Shown here: positions 31,147-36,198 of the stretch, in pieces
How positions within the stretch are numbered: the first letter of the stretch is position 1
How the letters are laid out: each line of letters opens with the position of its first letter
DNA from: a virus
IMG/VR virus record: IMGVR_UViG_3300025141_000331
Span: 1-36,198 of that record
DNA length: 36,198 bases
Strand: one strand, 5' to 3'
Made by a program: the position numbers and the translations under genes
Notes under the pieces: model-generated
Seen by the model: only the letters and a program-made list of their open reading frames with translations
Told to the model about the DNA's origin: nothing
Database searches by the model: none

Positions 31147-31318
31147 TTTGGTAAAACATGCAGAAGGCGAAGTCCACACCGCGCCATATTTGGATAGCTG
31201 GTTAGGAATCGTACTTGGTTTTGACGAGGACGATGATCCGATTATCCAGTGGTTTGAGGATGGCTCCCAACCTTATCCGGCTAGCCCTGAACTTAGAAGT
31301 GAAGTAAAAGTTATATAA
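31133..31318 (+). CDS. GDLV-family mini-protein (MKVGDLV)
   Basis: A 61-residue member, GTG start in the 14-base junction. MKVGDLVKHAEGE, LGIVLGFDEDDD, PIIQWFEDG, ending SEVKVI. Very acidic. Last member before the tRNA-like element. Confidence 0.75.
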   Translation: MKVGDLVKHAEGEVHTAPYLDSWLGIVLGFDEDDDPIIQWFEDGSQPYPASPELRSEVKVI

Positions 31319-31328
31319 ATATTATTAC

Positions 31329-31408
31329 CGGGGTGTATCTCCTCTGTCTTATAAACAGTAGAAAGAGTAGTTGGTTACACGAGGGTTCAAATCCCTCCTC
31401 CCCGACCA
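31329..31408 (+). ncRNA. tRNA-like element lacking a canonical D-arm
   Basis: The ends are those of a tRNA: 5' CGGGGTG then TA, a T-arm GAGGG-TTCAAAT-CCCTC (31381-31397), acceptor CTCCCCG (31398-31404, one T-T mismatch), discriminator A and an encoded CCA (31406-31408). The middle is not: CTGT-CTTATAA-ACAG follows almost at once where a D-arm should be, as an anticodon-like hairpin (triplet TAT), and a D-loop-like AGTTGGTTA comes after it. Total 80 bases. It may be a D-armless tRNA, a degenerate tRNA-Ile(UAU) or a tRNA mimic. Confidence 0.55.
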
Positions 31409-31414
31409 AACACT

Positions 31415-31627
31415 ATGAAAGAAAGTCAAAGAAAATATCTCGAAGAATACGAGAAGTATAAACATATCAAGATTGAGCCCGGTTCTTACTTTGTTAAGGA
31501 TCGGACTTATCTCGTTTATGATATTATATCAGTAGATGAAGACAAGCAAATTGCTGTGCTTCAAAGAGATGATTCTACAATGACCAAAACTCTTCATTGG
31601 TGTAGAAAAAAACTAGAGAGGAAATAA
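31415..31627 (+). CDS. small hypothetical protein
   Basis: A 70-residue protein six bases after the tRNA-like element. N-terminal helix (MKESQRKYLEEYEKYK), then beta strands (GSYFVKDRTYLVYDIISV, IAVLQRDD) ending in a basic helix. Loosely barrel-like but without the family start. No clear ribosome site. Confidence 0.6.
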   Translation: MKESQRKYLEEYEKYKHIKIEPGSYFVKDRTYLVYDIISVDEDKQIAVLQRDDSTMTKTLHWCRKKLERK

Positions 31628-31753
31628 GTGAAGATATTACTTAAACAACCATTACAAACTTCGGACGGAAGCCTGAGCATCTATGGATTCTTTTGGGCCA
31701 TTGTAGCTGCCATCGTCGCTTTTATGGGTCCAATGGCCTTAACATACTTCTAA
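31628..31753 (+). CDS. 41-residue single-span membrane peptide
   Basis: GTG 31628 directly after the previous stop. A polar N-terminus (MKILLKQPLQTSDGSLSI) and one span (FFWAIVAAIVAFMGPMAL). Its last codons contain the -35 box of promoter 6. Function unknown. Confidence 0.5.
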   Translation: MKILLKQPLQTSDGSLSIYGFFWAIVAAIVAFMGPMALTYF

Positions 31754-31766
31754 TCGTGCTTACAAT
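31738..31766 (+). promoter_or_regulatory. CTTAAT-class promoter 6, predicted leaderless
   Basis: CTTAAC (31738-31743, inside coding sequence), 17 bp, TACAAT (31761-31766) preceded by TCGTGCT. Six bases (ATAGGC) then ATG 31773. Confidence 0.7.
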
Positions 31767-31772
31767 ATAGGC

Positions 31773-31949
31773 ATGAAAGCAGGTGATCTGATAGAAATGC
31801 CGCAAGGCAGAGGGCCAGCCCTCGTCATAAGCGTAAGCGAATATACGCTGAGAGACGGAACAGTCTCGCGAAGCGTGGTATGTCTCGCTTCTTACGGCGA
31901 AGATTATTGGGATGCGGACGCATGTGAGGTCATCAGTGCAAGTCGGTGA
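31773..31949 (+). CDS. GDLV-family mini-protein, leaderless (MKAGDLI)
   Basis: A 58-residue member without extension. MKAGDLIEMPQG, ALVISVSEY, VVCLASYGEDYW, CEVISASR. The start is fixed by the -10 box six bases upstream. 14-base overlap with the next member. Confidence 0.75.
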   Translation: MKAGDLIEMPQGRGPALVISVSEYTLRDGTVSRSVVCLASYGEDYWDADACEVISASR

Positions 31950-32103
31950 TTTGGTAAGACACACTATTTCAAAGTCTCTTGGCCTCGGCTTAGTAACTCA
32001 TATTGCCACCGGTACGTGCGGCGTTAAAGTGTTATGGTCTGTTAACGGTTCGCCCACTGCTGAAATCAGTGATATGTTGGAGATCGTGAGTGAAACCCGG
32101 TGA
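31936..32103 (+). CDS. GDLV-family mini-protein (MQVGDLV)
   Basis: A 55-residue member from GTG 31936; upstream in-frame codons belong to the preceding gene. MQVGDLVRHTIS, LGLGLVTHIATG, VKVLWSVNGS, LEIVSETR. 14-base overlaps on both sides. Confidence 0.75.
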   Translation: MQVGDLVRHTISKSLGLGLVTHIATGTCGVKVLWSVNGSPTAEISDMLEIVSETR

Positions 32104-32251
32104 GCTAGCAAAATTTACGAAACCCTCTACTAGAGATCTCGATAAGTGTTACCTGATTTTGGAGATTGACGGCGATTGGGTCAGGCTTGAGGGAAAGTCA
32201 AAGAACCTTCTCCATCACAAAAAAGACTTAGAAATTGTCAGCGGCGCTTAA
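32090..32251 (+). CDS. GDLV-family mini-protein (MKPGELA)
   Basis: A 53-residue member, GTG start. MKPGELAKFTKP, YLILEIDGDWVRLEG, DLEIVSGA. Glu replaces Asp in the start motif. The stop codon forms part of promoter 7. Confidence 0.7.
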   Translation: MKPGELAKFTKPSTRDLDKCYLILEIDGDWVRLEGKSKNLLHHKKDLEIVSGA

Positions 32252-32275
32252 TTGCGTGTGCCGTGTGCTTATACT
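32247..32275 (+). promoter_or_regulatory. CTTAAT-class promoter 7
   Basis: CTTAAT (32247-32252), 17 bp, TATACT (32270-32275) preceded by GTGTGCT. AAGGAGGT follows, leader about 15 bases to ATG 32296. Confidence 0.7.
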
Positions 32276-32295
32276 TATTATACAAGGAGGTAGTC

Positions 32296-32565
32296 ATGGG
32301 ACGAAGAAACGGAACACGAAAGAGACTGACAGGGGAACAGCGCGCAGAGTTCGCGCGTTCGCGACAGAAGTTGGTTGGCTCGATTATTTCACAGAAGGGA
32401 TTTGAAGGCGCTCTAGTTATGGAACATATCAGAGGCTCACAGTATCTTATACGATTGGCCTCTGGAGAACAAGTTTATATGTCACACAAGAAACCTCGCT
32501 TTCAAAAGACAGGCGCTTATTCTTTTGTCACAGAAGGCGGCTGGTCTTTGTGGGAAAGTAGATGA
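32296..32565 (+). CDS. basic protein with SH3-like second half
   Basis: An 89-residue protein. The start ATG 32296 follows AAGGAGGT; the longer frame runs through the promoter. An Arg/Lys-rich N-terminus (GRRNGTRKRLTGEQRAEFAR) precedes strands GALVMEHIRGSQYLIRLA and YMSHKK. It may bind nucleic acid. It ends WSLWESR, recalling array C-termini, and overlaps the next by four bases. Confidence 0.65.
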   Translation: MGRRNGTRKRLTGEQRAEFARSRQKLVGSIISQKGFEGALVMEHIRGSQYLIRLASGEQVYMSHKKPRFQKTGAYSFVTEGGWSLWESR

Positions 32566-32825
32566 CTATTAAAGAAGCGCACAAACTCAAAGCCGGAGCA
32601 ATCGTCAGAGAAAGTTGGTCAACTAATGCTGATGCAATTCACGGAATTGTAATTGATAAGAAATTTGAGACTGGTGCAAAAACTGAACCTCAGCTTTGTC
32701 AACTGAAAGATAGCAGGTATATTGTGACCGTCGCTTGGTTCAAGCCGCGTCAGCGTCATCGGAGCGCCGAGACAGTTTCAAAGATTTCTAGCTATGGCCT
32801 GATGCTAGTGAGTCATGCAAAATGA
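32562..32825 (+). CDS. GDLV-family mini-protein with extension, divergent (LKAGAIV)
   Basis: An 87-residue member. MTIKEAHKLKAGAIVRESW, IHGIVIDKKFE, YIVTVAWFKPR, YGLMLVSHAK. The strand order is that of the family but the first motif is weak. Four-base overlaps both sides. Confidence 0.6.
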   Translation: MTIKEAHKLKAGAIVRESWSTNADAIHGIVIDKKFETGAKTEPQLCQLKDSRYIVTVAWFKPRQRHRSAETVSKISSYGLMLVSHAK

Positions 32826-33049
32826 TTCCGATGGAATATCTTAGGACTGATGCAAAGAGTCCAAGCCGACTTAATCCAGGCGCAAAGTCTGGCGAGAGCA
32901 CCAACAAGAATAATTTTATTAAGTATAAGTCTTCGGAATCAAAGAAGAAATTAGATATCGGTCCAGCAGTTGTCCTTCATATTGGAGAAAGTGCTAAACT
33001 TGAGCCGATGCGTGCTTATGATTTTCTTGGAAGACCCAAGGAGATGTGA
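32822..33049 (+). CDS. hypothetical protein, low-complexity
   Basis: A 75-residue polar protein rich in Lys and Ser (GAKSGESTNKNNFIKYKSSE). Not an array member by motif. Promoter 11 lies within its last 60 bases. Its stop overlaps the next start region. Confidence 0.55.
   Translation: MIPMEYLRTDAKSPSRLNPGAKSGESTNKNNFIKYKSSESKKKLDIGPAVVLHIGESAKLEPMRAYDFLGRPKEM
32994..33022 (+). promoter_or_regulatory. CTTAAT-class promoter 11 (intragenic, weaker)
   Basis: CTAAAC (32994-32999), 17 bp, TATGAT (33017-33022) preceded by GCGTGCT. It is entirely within the preceding gene; AAGGAG and ATG 33049 follow at a suitable distance. The GTGCTTAT core codes for Arg-Ala-Tyr, so chance is possible. Confidence 0.45.
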
Positions 33050-33609
33050 TGAGATTCTGCAATTTTATATTCAAACCTAAACAGAAAGAGATCACAGAGA
33101 AGGTATTAAAAGGCTTTTGTGAACAATGGCTGGGCTGGGACGGTGCTGGCCTTTATTGGGGATTTGATAACCGTGGCCTTCCAGAAGGATATGTTAGATT
33201 CTACGGTGAAGCAGATCCTTATAGCGGCGCTTCCGATATGTCAATGGCCAACGAGTGTTGTCATAGCGACGAGCCCGTGCGCGCATCTGATCTCACAGAG
33301 CATATGATGATCGCTCTTGACGAAGAGGGTTTCTTCGATGACCCGAAGATTCATGAATGGATGTCGCATGAAGATGCACAAGAGGACGAGAGAGTTTCTG
33401 GATGGGACAGCAACAACCCCAAGTTCTATAGTTTTTTTGAAAGAGAGCTTGCCGAAGTAGTTGTTTGCTTGGCCGTTAGATCCTCTCGTGTCATGTCTTT
33501 CTATGAGGATTCCGTTTGGGTGGCAGACAAGAGCGAGGCCGGGAATACTCAAACAAAGTCCATTCCTTTGGCCGAGCACATCTTGAACATACCAGTCGAT
33601 CACTCTTAA
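33049..33609 (+). CDS. hypothetical acidic protein
   Basis: A 186-residue protein, ATG 33049 behind AAGGAG (GTG 33046 is the alternative). MRFCNFIFKPKQKEIT, then WLGWDGAGLYWGFDN; it is acidic throughout (HEWMSHEDAQEDERVSGWDS). It is the largest non-array gene in this part apart from the zinc-knuckle gene. Not recognised; no membrane segment. Its stop codon is part of promoter 8. Confidence 0.7.
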   Translation: MRFCNFIFKPKQKEITEKVLKGFCEQWLGWDGAGLYWGFDNRGLPEGYVRFYGEADPYSGASDMSMANECCHSDEPVRASDLTEHMMIALDEEGFFDDPKIHEWMSHEDAQEDERVSGWDSNNPKFYSFFERELAEVVVCLAVRSSRVMSFYEDSVWVADKSEAGNTQTKSIPLAEHILNIPVDHS

Positions 33610-33633
33610 TTTAGCACAATCTGTGCTTATAGT
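33605..33633 (+). promoter_or_regulatory. CTTAAT-class promoter 8, predicted leaderless
   Basis: CTTAAT (33605-33610), 17 bp, TATAGT (33628-33633) preceded by CTGTGCT. Six bases (TTACTT) then ATG 33640. Confidence 0.75.
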
Positions 33634-33639
33634 TTACTT

Positions 33640-33864
33640 ATGAAGATCATAGAGCTTAAAATAGGTGACTTGGTTACATGGTCCCCCGATGGAGACATTG
33701 GTATTGTAACCAAGGTTGATCAAGGTGAGCGGGTTCGAGCGCGCGCGGATTTAGACTCACAAGAAGATTACGAGCCCTATTTTATTAATTGGCGAGACGA
33801 TCCCAAAGCATCCGGCTGGCACAGCGCCGCTGATGGTATGCTTTTTTTACTTAATTCTGCTTAA
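33640..33864 (+). CDS. GDLV-family mini-protein with extension, leaderless (LKIGDLV)
   Basis: A 74-residue member. MKIIELKIGDLVTWSPDG, IGIVTKVDQGE, YFINWRDDPK, ending MLFLLNSA. First and only gene between promoters 8 and 9. Confidence 0.75.
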   Translation: MKIIELKIGDLVTWSPDGDIGIVTKVDQGERVRARADLDSQEDYEPYFINWRDDPKASGWHSAADGMLFLLNSA

Positions 33865-33878
33865 GCTGTGCTTACAGT
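33850..33878 (+). promoter_or_regulatory. CTTAAT-class promoter 9
   Basis: CTTAAT (33850-33855, in Leu-Asn codons, not the stop), 17 bp, TACAGT (33873-33878) preceded by CTGTGCT. A leader of roughly 25 bases with AGGAG precedes ATG 33909. Confidence 0.7.
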
Positions 33879-33908
33879 TATAGCGTAACTCGAACAGGAG
33901 AAAACAAA

Positions 33909-34631
33909 ATGTCACGTTGCTCATATTGTTATACAGACGGACACAACCGACGCACTTGCCCCGACTACACGAAGAGGCTAGAGCAGCACGCTGCAAATGG
34001 TAGTGACTACTACAAGGCGATGCTGGACCAGCGAGGCAAAGGTAAGGATAAGAGCCAACGCACTTGTTCTTTTTGTAACACTCGCGGACATGATCGAAGA
34101 AAGTGTGAGCAGCTAGGTGCATACGTTGATAAGCGATCCGCCCTAGACCTGGACGCCCGCCTTGATTTCGCTGGAAAGATTCGCGATGCTGGCCTAGGCC
34201 AAGGCGCGCTCGTTTCTTTCAAAATACAAGAATATGATTATTCAAAATCAGAGTATGTGACCACTCAAAATACTGGTGTCGTCTGTGATATTAGATGGGA
34301 AATGCTTGGTCATGATAGCTATGACACTAATTCTCAATTTATTACGGTTGAAAGTATCGAGTTGCAAGACGGCGGATCTTACGCCGCTGTAAAGCGGCAC
34401 CTTCCTATGCCTTTTGATGTTATCGCAAAAGTATTGCAAGACAACAGAGAAGAGGTACTAGCAGGATCCAGATGGGAACGAGCCCCAGTCGTTATCGGCG
34501 CGGTCGAGAACTGTTTTCCACCACAGACGTTTTATGACAAGAAAAAGATAGCACGTCGGATCCGCAATCATGCGAAAGACCTTAAACACTATTCGTGGCA
34601 AGTCACAGACTTGATGTCGGAGGATAAATGA
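33909..34631 (+). CDS. double CCHC zinc-knuckle protein
   Basis: A 240-residue protein. Two retroviral-type zinc knuckles, Cx2Cx4Hx4C: C4-C7-H12-C17 (CSYCYTDGHNRRTC) and C53-C56-H61-C66 (CSFCNTRGHDRRKC), joined by a 35-residue linker. The rest (about 90-240) contains beta strands (GALVSFKIQEYD, NTGVVCDIRWEM) that resemble a large version of the array fold, then a helical C-terminus. Such knuckles bind single-stranded RNA or DNA. It has its own promoter and AGGAG. It may regulate phage or host RNA; the target is unknown. Confidence 0.8.
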   Translation: MSRCSYCYTDGHNRRTCPDYTKRLEQHAANGSDYYKAMLDQRGKGKDKSQRTCSFCNTRGHDRRKCEQLGAYVDKRSALDLDARLDFAGKIRDAGLGQGALVSFKIQEYDYSKSEYVTTQNTGVVCDIRWEMLGHDSYDTNSQFITVESIELQDGGSYAAVKRHLPMPFDVIAKVLQDNREEVLAGSRWERAPVVIGAVENCFPPQTFYDKKKIARRIRNHAKDLKHYSWQVTDLMSEDK

Positions 34632-34810
34632 AAACCGGGAGCCTCGTAAGGGTAATAAGACCGGGCATCGGCGTACCATTTGGGGCTCTGGCTTTGATAT
34701 CATCGGTAACTAGATCAAACTTTGACGAGTTTGATATATACGAACTAACTCTCATAGGAACAGAGCGTCGGATTCAGAGGCTTGAGCAAGACCTGGAGGT
34801 CGTTAAATGA
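34628..34810 (+). CDS. GDLV-family mini-protein (MKTGSLV)
   Basis: A 60-residue member. MKTGSLVRVIRPG, FGALALISSV, DIYELTLIGTE, ending LEQDLEVVK. Four-base overlaps on both sides (ATGA). It lacks the W of the third strand. Confidence 0.75.
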   Translation: MKTGSLVRVIRPGIGVPFGALALISSVTRSNFDEFDIYELTLIGTERRIQRLEQDLEVVK

Positions 34811-35007
34811 AAGTTGGTGATCTGGTAGTGATAGTGGAAAAACACAGATCGATTTACCGGCCCGATGAGAACCCAATTGGTGTAATAGTAGAACACTTCC
34901 CAACGGAAGGGTATCTCGAAGAGAGCGTACATGTACTATGGTCGGGACAAGAGCAAGTTACAGTTGCATTTCCAGATTGGTTAGAGGTTGTAAATGAAAG
35001 CAGGTAA
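34807..35007 (+). CDS. GDLV-family mini-protein (MKVGDLV)
   Basis: A 66-residue member. MKVGDLVVIVEKH, IGVIVEHFPTEGYL, VHVLWSGQEQ, LEVVNESR. The EGYL segment and end pair it with the member at 28517, evidence for long-range copying. 14-base overlap with the next. Confidence 0.78.
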   Translation: MKVGDLVVIVEKHRSIYRPDENPIGVIVEHFPTEGYLEESVHVLWSGQEQVTVAFPDWLEVVNESR

Positions 35008-35215
35008 TCTAGTTAAGCATTCTCCTGAAATCGAAGTTGATAGTTGGTTATCGGATAGAGGTGTGACTCACAATACTATCGGTCTCGTCCGCCAACGTCC
35101 GCGCGAGAAGGACATGACGATTCCAGATGCGAACCAACTATTTTGGATCCACTGGTTTGGTCAGCCCGATTGGGATTTGATGTTGCCTGAAGATCTTGTG
35201 ATCATATCTTCTTAA
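34994..35215 (+). CDS. GDLV-family mini-protein (MKAGNLV)
   Basis: A 73-residue member. MKAGNLVKHSPE, TIGLVRQRPRE, LFWIHWFGQPDWD, LVIISS. Here the junction stop is TAA (GGTAAT), which forces Asn for Asp in the start motif. The stop lies in promoter 10. Confidence 0.75.
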   Translation: MKAGNLVKHSPEIEVDSWLSDRGVTHNTIGLVRQRPREKDMTIPDANQLFWIHWFGQPDWDLMLPEDLVIISS

Positions 35216-35239
35216 TATTCTCACCTAGGTGCTTATAGT
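35211..35239 (+). promoter_or_regulatory. CTTAAT-class promoter 10, predicted leaderless
   Basis: CTTAAT (35211-35216), 17 bp, TATAGT (35234-35239) preceded by AGGTGCT. Six bases (TAATAC) then ATG 35246. Confidence 0.75.
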
Positions 35240-35245
35240 TAATAC

Positions 35246-35458
35246 ATGGATAGGACATTCAAGATAGGCGATCTGATAAAGTTTCCTGATACCGCATACC
35301 TCGCCACAATCGTGAATATTGTAACCGAGTATAATACTACCAATGTATCGCTATGGGTAATCGGTAACTACAGAGGACCGAACCCAACTTCCATGAGCAT
35401 GAGTATGCTTAAACGTCGCGCGGTCATTATGTCGGAGGGTCCAAATGCAAATAGGTGA
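35246..35458 (+). CDS. GDLV-family mini-protein with extension, leaderless (FKIGDLI)
   Basis: A 70-residue member. MDRTFKIGDLIKFPDT, LATIVNIVTEY, VSLWVIGNY, ending GPNANR. 14-base overlap with the next; the junction here gives NANR rather than SESR. Confidence 0.75.
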   Translation: MDRTFKIGDLIKFPDTAYLATIVNIVTEYNTTNVSLWVIGNYRGPNPTSMSMSMLKRRAVIMSEGPNANR

Positions 35459-35672
35459 TTTGGTAAGATTTAAGCTGGACCAGCGCTTCTCACATCCGGT
35501 ATATCACTACCGAGATGAAGCCGCGTACCGAGCGCGTTATCCATATAAGTACGAGATTGGAATGGTTGTGCCGGGACTTTATAAGTCTGAAACCTACATT
35601 TCTTTTCCAAGCAGACCTAAACCTAACACCTATGTTTTAGATTGTCTGGAGGTAATCAGTGCAGCCCGGTAG
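35445..35672 (+). CDS. GDLV-family mini-protein (MQIGDLV)
   Basis: A 75-residue member. MQIGDLVRFKLDQ, then an insert rich in Tyr and Arg (YHYRDEAAYRARYPYKY), EIGMVVPGLYK, YISFPSR, LEVISAAR. 14-base overlaps on both sides. Confidence 0.75.
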   Translation: MQIGDLVRFKLDQRFSHPVYHYRDEAAYRARYPYKYEIGMVVPGLYKSETYISFPSRPKPNTYVLDCLEVISAAR

Positions 35673-35883
35673 TTTAATTAAGTATGTCGGATCGGCGGCT
35701 ATGTACCGTGATCGGATCGGCGTTGTCACAAAGCTATATGGATTCTATCTTATGAACGAGATCGACTCTGCCCTTGTTTATTTTTCTGGCCTTGAGGGTA
35801 AGGGTCGGGCGTCTGCTGGGCTTGGACAGACTGAGGGTCCGTTACACCCGATGGCAATTGCTGAATTGGAGATCATAGAATGA
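35659..35883 (+). CDS. GDLV-family mini-protein (MQPGSLI)
   Basis: A 74-residue member, GTG start. MQPGSLIKYVGSA, RIGVVTKLYGF, ALVYFSGLEG, AELEIIE. The junction stop is TAG (GGTAGT), giving Ser for Asp in the start motif. Four-base overlap with the next. Confidence 0.75.
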   Translation: MQPGSLIKYVGSAAMYRDRIGVVTKLYGFYLMNEIDSALVYFSGLEGKGRASAGLGQTEGPLHPMAIAELEIIE

Positions 35884-36101
35884 AAGTCGGTGATTTAGTT
35901 AGGATTCTGGACGGCGGGAGCGGTCTGGTCTACGACGGCGAGATTCCTCCTGATGCCATTGGAATCGTGGTTGCGGAGCCCGCGACTGCCTGTTTCCAGA
36001 AGGGCGGCGCAATGCCGTCGATGTGGGTTCAGTGGCCCGGTCGCGGAGATTGGGACTCGATGGAGATTCAGGACTTGGAGGTTATCAGTGCAAGTAGGTG
36101 A
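35880..36101 (+). CDS. GDLV-family mini-protein (MKVGDLV)
   Basis: A 73-residue member. MKVGDLVRILDGG, AIGIVVAEPAT, MWVQWPGRGDWDS, LEVISASR. The QWPGRGDWD turn resembles HWFGQPDWD at 34994. 14-base overlap with the next. Confidence 0.78.
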   Translation: MKVGDLVRILDGGSGLVYDGEIPPDAIGIVVAEPATACFQKGGAMPSMWVQWPGRGDWDSMEIQDLEVISASR

Positions 36102-36198
36102 TTTGGTTCTAGCCCATTTACACACCGACGAAAAGATCATGGGCATGGTGATAGAGGTTAATAGTAACCCTGACCCTATCATCCATCCTATATCTTCA
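36088..36198 (+). CDS. GDLV-family mini-protein, cut by right edge (MQVGDLV)
   Basis: GTG 36088 in the 14-base junction, 37 codons visible and open at the window end. MQVGDLVLAHLHT, MGMVIEVNSNP. It shows that the array continues beyond the window. Confidence 0.7.
   Translation, partial: MQVGDLVLAHLHTDEKIMGMVIEVNSNPDPIIHPISS

Overview
The window is one continuous, densely packed stretch of a tailed-phage genome (myovirus-like gene content). Every gene I can support lies on the + strand, most are separated by a few bases or overlap by 1-20, and no gap without a gene or RNA reaches 300 bases; the longest are 23851-23992 and 26441-26565. The sequence is moderately A+T-rich. The host cannot be named. 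Two peptidoglycan-cleaving enzymes, sigma70-type promoters, and the GroEL, ClpP and class II reductase genes point to a bacterium.

Bases 1-15757 are the replication and nucleotide block: a RecA/UvsX recombinase (cut by the left edge), a 5'-3' flap exonuclease, a DnaB-type helicase, an adenosylcobalamin-dependent ribonucleotide reductase, a GroES-like co-chaperonin, a secreted lytic-transglycosylase-like protein, two proteins with nucleotide-binding character, a full bacterial-type (family C) DNA polymerase III alpha with an apparently intact PHP metal site, a freestanding HNH-AP2 homing endonuclease, dUTPase, a DUF3310 protein, an IMP dehydrogenase/GMP reductase-family enzyme, and a 78-residue protein carrying only a sigma region-4-like helix-turn-helix.

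Bases 15758-26740 hold an acidic low-complexity protein, a perfect intrinsic terminator overlapped by a promoter, a ClpP-type protease, an amidase endolysin, a 570-residue protein with a possible nuclease core, GroEL, a holin/XhlA-like membrane protein, glutaredoxin, a PAP2 phosphatase, a short adenylosuccinate synthetase, and very small genes. Six promoters here fit TTGACN-17 bp-TATNNT, several with dyad symmetry.

Bases 26741-36198 are different. They hold about 26 tandem paralogous mini-genes (roughly 50-80 codons) of one family: N-terminal M(K/Q)xGDLV, a central G(I/L)V, a V.W strand and a C-terminal LEVIS-type strand, probably a small SH3/KOW-like barrel. Eleven neighbouring pairs overlap by exactly 14 bases, so the same DNA encodes the upstream C-terminus and the downstream N-terminus. 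Interspersed are three tRNAs (Arg-UCU, Leu-UAA, a CAU tRNA), an aberrant tRNA-like element, a deaminase, a double zinc-knuckle protein and eleven copies of a distinct promoter: CTTAAT, exactly 17 bp, TATAAT/TATAGT preceded by GTGCT. Four of these place the ATG six bases after the -10 box, predicting leaderless mRNAs. The array, its junction and this promoter class are the most novel part of the window.

Working together: the recombinase, exonuclease, helicase and polymerase form a largely self-supplied replisome. The reductase, dUTPase, deaminase, purine enzymes and glutaredoxin feed it. GroEL/GroES-like and ClpP-like proteins act on protein folding and turnover, and the transglycosylase, amidase and XhlA-like protein could serve lysis.
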